NCBI GenBank assembly: GCA_947623455.1 | Contig: OX392528.1 | Coordinates: forward strand, 53,028,322 to 53,092,321 | DNA length: 64,000 nucleotides | DNA from: Mimachlamys varia | Lineage: Eukaryota; Mollusca; Bivalvia; Pectinida; Pectinidae | Direction of reading: 5' to 3' | Shown: one piece after another, positions 33,924 to 45,116 of the stretch | Numbering within the stretch: the stretch's first letter is position 1 | How the letters are laid out: every line of letters begins with the position of its first letter | Position numbers and translations under genes: made by a program | Notes under the pieces: generated by a model | Database searches by the model: none | What the model was told of the DNA's origin: nothing | Seen by the model: the letters and a program-made list of their open reading frames with translations, nothing else

Positions 33924-34632
33924 TTATTATCTGTGTTGGCAGAACGTTTACACAAGGGCTGTGCCTGGTGTCATTATATTTGCACTATTATGCTGTTGAA
34001 AATATAACACAGAACGCCGGTAGTTGTTATGTTCTAAAATGTTTTAGGCTTGTACGCATTCACATCACAGTATATGTGTTATGTAAAAATACTACCCACT
34101 ACAAAAACTTCCTAATAGCATCAAGGGAGACAACCTACCATAGACACAGTTTTACATCTAGTTTTCAATAAGTAGCATAAAAAGCTTGTCTGTGATATTT
34201 TGATTCAATTTTTTGCTTGTGCTTTATGTAACTATACGGTAAGTAAATAAATTGACAGTGAATACTGAAATTTGTCCGCTAGATATAAAAATAGCACACT
34301 TTGTAAAAATCGTTTTGTCCATTTTTCCACATATAATGATGTAGCTATGGATTTCTTTTTTCATTTTATTGTATGTTTGTGATTTTCAACAACATTCACA
34401 AGAAAAAATATAGAAAAAACATTAAAGTTTGAGAAAAATCTTTTTTTTTGTGTTTTTTACCAAAAATGAAACAAGTCATAGGAATGCTTAGATTTTCACA
34501 AAATCATCTCTACCTGGTAACATAATCAACATATGAAAGTTTTAAGGAAATCTAGCGGTTAATTTCGAAAGGGTCGAGCCTCCTTAAAACAATCTGAATA
34601 AAATACAGATCCTTGTTCTCACTTCGTTTTAC

Positions 34633-34921
34633 AAGGATCTGACAACATCCCACAAGAGGTCATGTTCAGATGACCTTTTTTGCCTCTTTACGTACTTAAC
34701 ACTGAAATAATTTGCCAATGACCTGTCATCTTGCATCAAGCCATTTCGTCACATTATTCCACATGAACTTTTTGGTGAAGAAATTATTAAACGGAAAAAT
34801 GTGATTATGCAAGCTTTTTTGCCTCCAAAATTCACTTTCAAGATTCTGAAAGTAGTAATTTGATTGGCTAATGCAAAAGGTCATCGGGACATGACACCCT
34901 ATGGGATGTTGTCAGATCTTG
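34633..34921. mobile_element. 289-bp MITE with ~45-bp terminal inverted repeats
   Basis: AAGGATCTGACAACATCCCA then GATGACCTTTT at the left, AAAAGGTCATCGGGACATGA then TGGGATGTTGTCAGATCTT at the right. No coding capacity. Confidence 0.75.
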
Positions 34922-34929
34922 AGATCAAG

Positions 34930-36006
34930 ATATGATTTTAATCAGATTGCAATTAAAATAGAAATTGTCATGATTTTGTGGTGTACATGTATATTGTTAT
35001 AAATAAAATAATTTTGTTCACACTTAGGTTTGAGATGGGTAGATTCCCCCAGTCACAACAAGGAGGTGAGAGATTCTGCTATTCTCTTACACTCGACAAG
35101 TGTATCTGCATTTTCACCTCTGTGAGATTAAAAAATTAGCTACACAATCTCTTTGCATGATCAACAATTGCATGACATCACAGCAAATAATATATACCAT
35201 GATGTCAACAATCCATTGATGTCATATTGACAATTCAATCACAACTGTGTTGATGTGACATCGTTAGAAACTATTTACTTCCTTGGGAGAGACAAGGGTA
35301 TCACAACCCTCGGACTGTCGCAACAATTGGATGACATCATGATAGCATCAATACCATGACGTCACAGCAATAATACAAAGGTAAAATGATAAACCAAGTC
35401 GAAATTCAATCATATCACATCAGCATTGACTTGCACTGATGTAAATATTACATATATATTTGAGGGTTAAAGGGGTCACAGAACAGAAATAACCATTCAC
35501 CCCCTTGGGAGTGGGACAGGAGGATCTCGACCCTCAAGAAAAGATCCTTAAGCTGCCAGCTTCATCCTGGCAGCTTAAGAATCTTCCCCCCCAGGGGCTG
35601 AGGTTCCCTAATATCACACCTTCATGAAGATGGAGGATTCTATTAGCATGTCAAGATGGTAAGATTAGGACCATACCTTTTTCCTTTTTGTAACTAGAAC
35701 TGTCGCAAGGTTGGCTAACTAATACATACCTCCCCCCCAGCTACGCCACCCCCACGAGATAAAATATTCCAAAAAATAAGTAAAGGTGGAAAACTCTTTT
35801 AAAATGCAATATTACTTCAGAGGGCATAAGTCCATATTACCCTTACCATTTCCACAAAAGAAATATGTTGAAAACTGAAAGATATTGCATAGCCAGGCTG
35901 GTTATTCCTACAAAAGTTTTAAGAAGATCAACTGGAAAATGAGTGAATGCATAGTTGGACAAAGTCTGTATACTAATAGACTGATTCCACCGCACCATCC
36001 CCAATT

Positions 36007-36038
<32 letters not shown>

Positions 36039-36940
36039 GATGTAAAAGTACTGATGAACAGACAGATTGTCAATATGCATGTCCTTATTAATCAATACTC
36101 ATCAATCAATTTCAAATAACACAAGAAAAGTACTTGCTAAACACAAAAGGGGATTTCTATATATATAGATCACATAAGACTATATACTTTTATAACATTC
36201 AAATAATCTAGTATTATAATTATAATAACCTTTACCTATTTGTATGTATCAATAACAAATATTTCTAGCAATAAAAATTGATTATCACAAAGCATACCAT
36301 GTAAAGAAACCAGTAGTTTATTACATTTTCACAGGGGAAATATAGAAAAATATTCATTTTTTTCTGACTTGACCAGTTAAAACACTGCTTACAAATGACA
36401 ATGGGAAACTTAAAAGCTGCCCGTGTAGGTTTTGCTGTAAAAATGTATTAATGTAAACCAAGTTATTTTCGCGGCGGCTTAATTTCGTGTTTTCTTTAGA
36501 AACGACGATTTCATGGCGATTTAATTTCGTGATTAATACTGTTGTAAATGCTATCTATAGTACAGTACCATACTCCTATAGTTGGCATAACTTATTGAAA
36601 CTATTTCGCGGCGATTATTTTTATATGGATTTTATTCCCCTGCGAAATACGCAAAAATTAATCGTACATTAAAATAAATTGGTTTACAGTAAACAGAATT
36701 ACAAAAAGTATAATCTGTAATATATTTCATGAGTATGGCTATTATTTTTACATTTCTCACAAGTATGCAACACGAAAATATTGGCCACACGAGTGAAATA
36801 TATTTGGTTTTTATACTGAAGACACTGTGTTAGATAGCTTCTATTTATTTACAGGGCTGCTTGGATGTATATATACCAAGTAGACACCCTGGATCAATTT
36901 TGATATAAAGCTTTGTAAATTGATAAATAGTAAACTTATT
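34930..36940. other. AT-rich stretch with short hairpin and homopolymers
   Basis: Holds a hairpin at 35545-35586 (CTTAAGCTGCCAG / CTGGCAGCTTAAG), several short TGATGTCA/TGACATCA words between 35160 and 35360, and a long T then G homopolymer junction at 36006-36037. No gene recognised. Confidence 0.4.
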
Positions 36941-36943
36941 TAC

Positions 36944-37006
36944 CTGTCGGCCTGGGGTAGTTCGCTTGCGGCATTGGTCACAGGTCGGCTGTGCCTAATG
37001 TCCATC
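36944..37006 (-). other. Candidate exon 3, contains the ATG of the longest spliced frame
   Basis: 63 nt between acceptor TTTGCAG| and donor GACAG|GTAAAT. Its second base starts an ATG (37005-37003) whose frame, MDIRHSRPVTNAAS..., is open to the exon end with two bases left over. Confidence 0.5.
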
Positions 37007-37267
37007 CTGCAAATGAAAATATATGCATGATTATCTCCCTTGAACTGTGAGTAAAAATCTTAATACAGATTGTATTTGGTCATTAGTAGATTACATTTGT
37101 ACATTTGAAATTGAATTTAGATTTAAGTATGGCATTATCAATCATTAACTTTTCTAATTTAAAAAAATGGCTATTTATCTGGTAAAAAGCGAAGTGAAAC
37201 AATTCAAAAGGAAGAATATCCCCAGGGTTTAAACCAAGAGGGATACAATGCCTAATTATATACATAC

Positions 37268-37310
37268 CAGAACCGCTGACGGACTTCCCATCCAGTTTTC
37301 ATGGACAACG
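37268..37310 (-). other. Candidate exon 2 of the minus-strand transcript
   Basis: 43 nt between acceptor CTCTTTACAG| and donor TTCTG|GTATGT. Both sites are close to consensus. Sequence begins CGTTGTCCATGAAAAC. Confidence 0.5.
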
Positions 37311-37417
37311 CTGTAAAGAGAGTTTAGAATTTCAATTATCGTATTAATTGTAATTAGGGCCCCTATAAAGTTAATAGGATAACAAAGTAGTCAAAAAGTG
37401 TGACTTATTAATATAAT

Positions 37418-37872
37418 GTGACCAGATTCCACTTATTATCACTCCTGTTAATAACACATTCTTCTTTATATCATATTTTTCCAAAATACCATTTTTTCCT
37501 CTATATAATCTATGTAATTTTGATTGATTAATATCGTGTGTTTGAAGTGAATTCCTCTTTATATCATGTTTTTTTAACCAATCACATTGCTGAATTTACC
37601 CACAAAAACATGTCTTTTCCATTGATTTCAGATACAACTTGTACAAAATATTGAACAGAAAATAAAAAAAAAATAACCAAAAAATGATGAGATTATGTTA
37701 TCTATAGATTCAAAATTCTTCATATGTTCATTGAATAGCTTACTTTTAGTTATTGGGTTTGGAAATGCACTAGATTTCGTAGAAAAACATGTTTCTCTTA
37801 ATGGCACATTCCTGTTAATATCATGTTTTTGTCTGACAAATGCAACATGATATTAAGAGAAATGCACTGTAC
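37418..37872 (+). mobile_element. MITE family M, copy M3, empty TTAA site
   Basis: Starts near ACCAGATTCCACTTATTATC and ends AATGCACTGTA. Aligns over its length with M2 but has a single TTAA (GATTGATTAATATCGTG, about 37528-37533) where M1 and M2 carry a TTAA MITE. Confidence 0.75.
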
Positions 37873-37917
37873 TCATAATATGCGATATCTAGCTGTAAGG
37901 TTTACTTGAATTTCAAT

Positions 37918-38780
37918 ACATCCACAGAAGGAGGGGGGGGGGGGCACTTATACAGAAGGAGGGGCACTTATACTGAAGGGGGGAGGGGCACTTATACCAA
38001 AGGGGGGGGGGGCACTTATACCAAAGGAGGGGGAGCACTTATATCAAGGAGGGGGTACTTATACATAAGGGGGGGGGCACTTATACAGAAGGAGGGGGGC
38101 ACTAATACAGAAGGAGGGGACACCTATACAGAAAGGAGGGCACTGATACAGAAGGGGGGCATTTATACAGAAGGAGGGGCACTTATACAGAAGGGGGGCA
38201 TTTATACAGGAGGGGCACTGATACAGAAGGGGGGCATTTATACAGAAGGAGGGGCACTTATACTGAAGGAGGGGATGAGCATTTATAACGAAGTGGGGCA
38301 CTTATACAGAAGGAGGGGTGGGGCACTTATACTTATACTGAAGGGTGGGGGGCACTTATACCAAAGGAGGGGTGGGGCACTTATACTTATACCAAAGGGG
38401 GGGGGGGCACTTATACAGAAGGAGAGAGGGGACCACTTAAACTGACCCAAGGGGTTGGGGGGCACTTATACCAAAGGAGGGGGAGCACTTATTTCAAGGA
38501 GGGGGTACTTATACCGAAATGGGGCACTTATACAGAAGGAGGGAGGGGACCACCCATACAGAAGGAGGGGGGCACTTATACCGAAGGAGGTGGGCACTTA
38601 TACGGAAAAGGGGGGACATTTACACTAAAGGAGGGGGGCACTTATACTGAAGGAGGGAGGGGCACCTATACAGAAGGGAGGGCACTTATACAGAAGAGGG
38701 GCACTTATACTGAAGGAGGGGGCACTTATACTGAAGGAGGGGGCACTTATACAGAAGGGGGCACTTATACAGTATCTTAC
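37918..38780 (+). repeat. G-rich ~22-bp minisatellite, ~38 copies
   Basis: Unit CACTTATACAGAAGGAGGGG with variable G-run length. The open frame at 37906-38445 with GGALIQKGG repeats and its minus-strand partners are read-throughs. G-runs of 3-10 every ~22 bases make G-quadruplex formation likely. Confidence 0.92.
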
Positions 38781-39600
38781 AATATTTCAGTTAAGATGTT
38801 AGATCTAAGTTGTGATTTCTTTATCATTTAAATGGAAGATTTTTTAAATATATACTAGGGGGAAAATGTACTTTTTTCAATGTGATTGGACCAGGAACTT
38901 GGGCAAAAAACAACCCTGGGAAATAAGTGTTATAAGCAAGGGGAAAAGAAATCAGAATTGCAAAGGGCTATAACTCTAGTAACAAAGTGAAATACAATAT
39001 TACTTGTCACCAAAGGATAAGAGATTTAAAAGCAGTTAAAATAAATTATTTTGCTATCGTGGATGATAATCACCAAGTACATGTAAGAATAATTTCCTAC
39101 TAAAAATGGACATACCAGGTAATATAAACTATAGTTAAATTTGCCCCCTCCAAAAGGCAATAATGGAGGGCCCAGGGGTATTGAAATTTATAACCTTAAC
39201 AGAGCCCCTGATGATCTTTTAATATACACATGCAAAGAAATAGGCTGTAGTACATGTTCCTCTGTGACTGGTGAAGATTTTCAAAATAATACCCTTTAAT
39301 TACCCTCTTGGGGCCCTTGTGTTGGGGGCAGGGATCCTAATTTTACAATTTTGATATCATCTTCCTCCAAGGGTGATTCTCATCAAAAGTATCATATAAT
39401 AGATAAATATTCTTTTGAAACTGGACAAAACTAGAACTGTCATCTGTAGGATAACTAGTTTTCAAGAAATATTGCTTCAATACTTTACTAGATACAGTCA
39501 ACATATTTTTTACAATAAGGGGCATAACTCTAACAATATTGAAATTGGATGAAAAGTTAAAAGGTCACAACTATATATTAAAGGGATGTAGCATGCCAAG
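38781..39600 (+). repeat. Diverged dispersed repeat block
   Basis: AAGGGGCATAACTCT, GGATGTAGCATGCCAAGT and ACTTTACTAGATAC words recur here and at 40430-40760. No gene. Confidence 0.5.
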
Positions 39601-40413
39601 TACAGTGGACTCCACTTAATATCACCTCTGTTAATATCACATTCCTCTTTATATAATGCTTTTCCAAATCACCAATTTTCCATCTATATAATCTATGTAA
39701 TATTATTTGGTTAAAGGCCCAATATACGCAACTTCAGGGAAATTTTCGTGTTTCTGAAAAATTCTGAAAAAAAAATCCAGTTGATAACCATGCGAAAATA
39801 AGCCTAAAACGAAGTAAACTTAAGCGGTAACTAGCAAGAAACTCTTGACAAAAAAATCCAAAGAATTGAAAATAATTCAGGTGGGGCCCACTTCAACAAC
39901 AAACGGAAGGTAGAAGACGGTTCTAAATGGACGCGTGTTTACAAATAGCGTGTTTCAAATGCTGCTGTACCGGTAACCGCGAAAGAATTCATCTTAAATA
40001 TTGCTGATATCAGTTTATCTTAACTTAATCTGTAAATATTATAAGTTATCAGGCTTGATTTTTACTTTAAGTTTTGCCGAAAGTTACGTATATTGGGCCT
40101 TTAATATCATGGATTTTGAGGTGAACTCCACTTAATTTCATGGGTTTTTTTAACCAATCACATAAAATATCCATTTCCATGGATTTCGGATACAAAATAA
40201 AAAAAATACATAACTTTTTTTTAAAGAAATAATGTTATCTATAGATTGAAATATCTTCATATATACATTGAAAATGTTTCTTTTAGTTATGGAGATAGGA
40301 AATGCACTAGATCTAGTGGAAAAAAAACATGTTTCTCTTAATGTTACATCTCCCTGTTAATATCATGTTTTTGACTGACAAATGCAACATGATATAAAGA
40401 GGAGTGCACTGTA
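39601..40413 (+). mobile_element. MITE family M, copy M2, with TTAA MITE inside
   Basis: TACAGTGGACTCC at the left and GGAGTGCACTGTA at the right, both ending in TA. Interrupted by 39715-40100; without it the element is about 420 bp like M3. Confidence 0.8.
39715..40100 (+). mobile_element. TTAA-flanked MITE family T, copy T2
   Basis: AGGCCCAATATACGCAACTT at the left (one mismatch to T1) and AAGTTACGTATATTGGGCCT at the right, with TTAA at 39711-39714 and 40101-40104. Same plus orientation as T1, although its host element is inverted relative to M1. Confidence 0.85.
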
Positions 40414-42149
40414 TCAGAATATCTTCAAAAAGGGGCATAACTCTCTCATAAAAGAGTCAAAATTTCACAAAAGCGAAAGGACACTATATATATCCATAGG
40501 AATGTAGTGTGCCAAGTTTGGGAAATAATGCTTCAGTACTTTATTAGATCTACTTTACACAATATTCTCTAGAGAATATACAGAATATCTACTAAAAGGG
40601 GCAAAACTCTACCAAATGTTGTTGAAATTTTAAGAAAAAGCGAAAAGGCACAACTTTATATCATAATTATAATATATATATTATAAGGATGTATAAACAT
40701 GTTTGAGAAGTATTGCTTCAGCACTTTATTAGATACACTTGACACAATATTCTGGTCAGACAGGGTAATTCCAATATACCCCCCCCCCCACCAACTTTGT
40801 TCAGGGGAAAAATTACCCCAAAGTATGATTTCTCTATATATTATAACAACAGTAAACTTTACCCCCTCTTTAAGGGAGAATGGGGCCCAGGGGGTACTAA
40901 TTTCACATAGAGAAATATACTGTAGTACATGAATATCTAGACTGGAGAAGAGGTTTTTGAAATATTATTTAACTATTTAACTGTCAGTCTAACCATTTGT
41001 ACAAAATAAAATTAAATCCCCTTCACCTTATGATACTATACAAAATGGAATCCTTTTTCCTGTTTTTCTTCAGTAGAAGTATTTTAAAGAATTACTTTTA
41101 TTTTGAATGCCCCTATTGGGCCTCCAGGGGGGACAATTTAGACAAATATCTTGTCAATCCTTCAGTAAAGGCTTCTATTTTAAAGAATTAACTACCCCCT
41201 TTTTGGGCCCCACCCCTCTGGCCCAGCGGGGCTCAGTCCAACCAGTTATACAAACTAAATCCCCTTCACCAAAGGATGCTTCAAACCAAATTTGGACATT
41301 AATATCATTTCAAAGCTTCAAGAGACAGAATTTGAAAGAATTGCCTGTATGTCCCATTTGGGGTTTTAGCCCTAATAAACTTTTTACATTTTTTTTCAAA
41401 TCCACGCCTCTCTGTAACCCCCTTCACTATCATTAATATCTAGGAGTTCAATATTAAGAATTGAAGAAAGCCCTGGGGTTCCCGACACACCATTACTACA
41501 ATATTTGATTCCCTTCCCGAAGGTTTTGTGTTTTTTTCCTTTTGCCAAATTTGGTCTAAATATGTTATGTGGCTCATGACTAGAAGCAAGGGATTTACAG
41601 GAAACGTTGGCCGACTGAAGCTGCGCCACGGCATCGGGCTCACTCTTATAGGTGAGCTAATAACCATTGAAATATGTCGTTTTTACTTAAAGTCGATTCG
41701 ATCTAAACCCCCTTTTATATGTAAAATTACTTTGAATACCCTATCCTACATGTAGATCCTACAGGACCTGTGCGAGTTCTCGAGTCCCTGTGATCTGAGC
41801 AGCTACTCACATTATCAAGTGGTATTTTATTTACAACAATAATCTTTAAAAAAGTACATCTAATCACGTGAAATGTCGGCCTTCGTGGGCGTTTAACAGG
41901 AGCTTTACGTTTCTGTTTCTAATATTAATAGATCCAAGATCATTGAATCAGTAATTGAAAGCTTTAAAGTCATTTCCATATGTACGATACTTGGTCAAAC
42001 AATAAAAGTACTAATTCGTCAAAAGATGCATAAAAAGGCATTCGATATCAAAATTCATTGAATCAGAGATTAAACCTATACTTCAGCATTAATTTCACAA
42101 CGTGATCAAGTCATATTTTGCTATAGTAATGAAAATATGTTGGACTTAC
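40414..42149. other. Diverged dispersed repeats, no gene recognised
   Basis: 40430-41420 repeats GGGGCATAACTCT/GGGCAAAACTCT, CCCCTTCACC and GGGCCCCACCCC-type words. 41440-42120 looks unique, with a locally higher CpG content near 41600-41650. Open frames at 40699-41755 have no conserved features. Confidence 0.4.
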
Positions 42150-42290
42150 CCAAATGTCACTCCATGAGGGTTGACTGTGCGGGAAAAAGTGGCGCGAATT
42201 TGCAGCTCGCCCGGCCTAGTACAATGGCCAGGACATTTCATTGGTCGAAAGTTATAAAAATTACTCAGTTCTCCTTTGACGCCGGTGAAC
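42150..42290 (-). other. Candidate first exon/promoter of the minus-strand transcript
   Basis: The donor is TTTGG|GTAAGTCC at 42149. Just upstream (minus sense) are TTTTTCCCGC and TTCGCGCCAC, both E2F-like, an ACCAAT box and a TTTTATAA word, within a locally CpG-richer stretch. A frame from an ATG at 42241 runs through this exon and 37268-37310 but stops three codons into the next, giving only 48 codons. Confidence 0.4.
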
Positions 42291-42669
42291 GAGGGTATTT
42301 GAGGGGTCGGTTATAAACAGGTATCTGTTCTTATTGAAATTTGATGAAAGATTACTAAGAAACACCGAAATAAATGTCTTTTCTGGAAAAAATATAAACC
42401 TTTTATTATCCTGGTTCCACACATGCAACATTTTGTTTAACAGACTTCCTGTCCCCATATGAACCCCAGCAAAGGTGCGACTCTGTCGGTTGCAGAAAAC
42501 TGTTCGTGGCAATGTTTTTGACAAATTAGTTGCAAGACAATCATCAAAGAATGTTATTTATATTGAACTCCAACAAATTAATAGACATATTGTAATTTCT
42601 AATCAAAATCTTGGGATTTTAACCTGTAATGTAATTCCGTGTATAACAGATATAACTTTTTTGAAATAA

Positions 42670-43217
42670 GCATATGTATTGCCAATAAACATTGAACAAG
42701 GGATTAGGCACAAGTCATCTCAACTTATCACAGCCTTCTCCCATCATACATTTATAATTACATGACAAATAATGATGATAGGCATAAACAAAATACATAA
42801 ATGTTTTTTTTTATATGACATTAACATTTACACAGATAGAAAGTTTACACTATATAGAAAGTACAAACAAAATTTTTTGCTGGTTTTGATGAAATAATGC
42901 ACATGTCTAAAAATTTTTAAATGTAGGTTTATCGATAATTCAGAGCTACCAAGCAAAAGAAGCTCAATAGTAACCATTATCCTTAAGATATTCAAATTTT
43001 GAAATAGTATTCGTCTTTCAACTGAAAAACGTTGACATTCAAAGAAAAAAAGATAGGCATTTTCACAGGGATGTCCACAGAAGCAAGCCGGGCTTTCAAC
43101 TAAGTTGACTCGAAAAAGGTCATAATTAAGAGAACTACACTTGTGTCTCAGCTTTGTATGTATTATATTCAGTTTTCGTTCGCCAAAACTGAAGTAACTT
43201 ATAAACCAGTCATACAC
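42670..43217 (-). pseudogene. LINE C-terminal fragment 1 with 3' tail
   Basis: A 129-codon minus-strand frame reads KLNIIHTKLRHKCSSLNYDL, FRVNLVESPACFCGHPCENA and YLFFFECQRFSVERR, ending with a TIELLLLGS...HYFIKTSKKF tail. The pattern C-x-CG...EN/DA.xFFF-x-C with a preceding RLRH.CSSLN.DLFR is the C-terminal region of Jockey/CR1-like non-LTR retrotransposons. The frame to the C-terminus is intact here, but no reverse transcriptase is adjacent, so this is a 5'-truncated copy. Downstream, GGAGAAGGCTGTGATAAG and CTTGTGCCTAATCCCTTG resemble the 3' tail at 54825. Confidence 0.85.
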
Positions 43218-44245
43218 AATTTGACCAGAATGTAGCTAAATTCACAATGTCATTAAATACTAAATAACATATACATTTTAAAAAAATCGAATGGTACTAG
43301 TCTACAAAATACAACAGTTTGTGATATTGAATGTCATACAGGGTGAATAGAGAAATTCCGAATAAGGGGTCCAAATCTGTTTATAGTGTTTGGTTTTAAA
43401 ATACGACAAAAGGTTCGTTCCTCGTCCGTACATAAATAATTTCGTATCTATTCTCAATGAAAACATAAACCAATTATTTTTTCAACAATTTAACATCATG
43501 CAAGATACATGTACGGCAGTGTTTCCGATTTAATCAGTAACATCGCGAGTAAACATGAAAATTGTTGGAGAGCACTTAAATGTCCACTCTTTCAGTCCAA
43601 TACACATTCTTGAACGTTAGAATGAAAAAAACCCCAAACATACAAACATAAAAACCAATAATTAGGGAAAATATGCACGTGTATCAAGAAAAACGCGATT
43701 AAACAAGCTCTACAATATCAATAATCCCCTCCTCCATCTTTAGAAAAAGAAAAAGAAAAAGAATATACGTCCGTATTGCTATGAACGATCTCGTCGAATG
43801 CTAATACGCACTGCAAGCACGTGCGCCATACTAAACTGCACCCGTAGTACAAATTTAAAAAGAGTACCCTCTGTTTTTTTGTGTTATACCGCCATAACAT
43901 AAAAATAGATTCAAGTTAATCCTTAAATCACATAACTGACCCGTTCAATGATGTACGGCATGTCATTAAAATGGTATTACACAGGTGTAATAACACTATT
44001 GTGACGTCATATGATTGTCTCGGTAGTGAAAATCGTACCACAAGTTGTCTTGTGTCATACTGTTCTGAGGGAGTTTGTCTTCTTGTATGCATATTTTGAA
44101 GTTGGCTGTAAACATATGTCATCTGACAAGAGGCAGATTAGCAACACCATACATGATAATAGGACATATGTCGCTTATAAAGTAGCATTGATAATACAGA
44201 CATCGATACCTTTATCACTATGTGATATTATAGAAGAATTTGAAA
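43218..44245. other. AT-rich stretch without recognised gene
   Basis: No domain-like frame, no tandem repeat. A short A-rich GAAAAAGAAAAAG run lies near 43742. Confidence 0.4.
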
Positions 44246-44249
44246 CGTG

Positions 44250-44297
44250 CAGGCGGTCACCCATCCAACAACTGACCACGCTCAACGTTGCTTAACT
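44250..44297 (-). pseudogene. 5S rRNA-like fragment (A to C box)
   Basis: The minus strand reads AGTTAAGCAACGTTGAGCG, TGGTCAGTT, then TGGATGGGTGACCGCCTG. This corresponds to the internal promoter region of 5S rRNA (A box AGTTAAGCAACGT..., C box GGATGGGTGACCGCCTGG). The segment between the boxes is altered and the flanking 5S arms are not recognisable, so it is a pseudogene fragment or the head of a 5S-derived (SINE3-like) element. Confidence 0.7.
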
Positions 44298-45116
44298 AGA
44301 GAGAGCGTTATACATCATGACTGGAAGAGCCAGCTTGACAGTTAGGCAGTATTTCCCCTTCATATACATAGGTAGACATTACCAATTTTTCAAATTAACA
44401 TATTATTCAATAAAACATCTGTTGTGTACCAATTTTTGACAACTCAAATAAAGTGTTGCTATGGTATAAAATGGACGCTAAACCTACACACACTCGAAAT
44501 ACGCAGGAAACTGGTAATCATGTACAAAGTGGTTGAGGGCTAGCGCCAGTGTGAAAATATCACTCGATAGAAACCCCTTAAAACGATAGGCGTGTGTGAA
44601 CTTGTCAACATTATTGAAATAAAATCATGTTCATGTATATCTTCTTCAGCTTTTCATTATTGATTTAAATAAATAAATAATTATGTTTCGTGCCAAATTT
44701 AATTATGAGTTATAGCCCTTCGACTATGTGGTTTCGTGCGACTGTGTGATTAGGAGTTACCGCCCTTCGACTTAGTGATTTCGTGCCCGTTACAACTTGT
44801 CAAGGAGTGCGACCGTTAAAAAATCTCCGATATATCCTTATTTAACACGTTTATAAAAATACTGGCAATCAGTCTACTCTGTGGCATAGTCTACATGTGT
44901 GTTTGTCCGAATCGTTCTGACTATCTGATTATTGCCGCCAGCAACACAAATATTTAGCGATCGGCCATTCAGCACCATTTGAACTACATGTACATGGACA
45001 CAAGAAAACGATGCTTCAATTTGTAATGCAATTGATCGTATCTATAGGATCTAACTTATCAAAAAACTTCATTAGTTTAATATGAAACAAACTTTTGATG
45101 CATTCAAGCTGAATGC

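Larger units (their letters stand above)
22590..42290 (-). ncRNA. Candidate spliced minus-strand transcript, ten exons
   Basis: Ten segments bounded by minus-strand splice signals occur in one direction: 42150-42290 (first), 37268-37310, 36944-37006, 31178-31644, 30543-30865, 30288-30360, 29052-29161, 27913-27973, 23753-24223 and about 22590-22796 (last). Donors are GTAAG, GTATG, GTGAG or GTAAT types and acceptors have clear pyrimidine tracts. Most exons carry stops in all frames, so a long non-coding RNA is the simplest reading. If 31178-31644 is skipped, a frame of about 155 codons opens from the ATG at 37005. No protein family is recognised. The chain is predicted from splice motifs only; the exons could belong to more than one transcript, and introns are full of transposons. 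Confidence 0.4.

Noticed and set aside
35731..35780. Extra exon of the minus-strand transcript near the GTATGT at 35727-35732
   Set aside because: A donor-like word exists but no acceptor with a pyrimidine tract was found within reach, so it was not included.
37906..38445. 179-codon frame with GGALIQKGGIYTEGG repeats
   Set aside because: Exact read-through of the 22-bp minisatellite; unit length variation changes phase and no splice sites or family are seen.
44250..44297. Functional 5S rRNA gene
   Set aside because: Only the internal promoter part is recognisable; the 5' and 3' arms and the spacer between boxes do not match.
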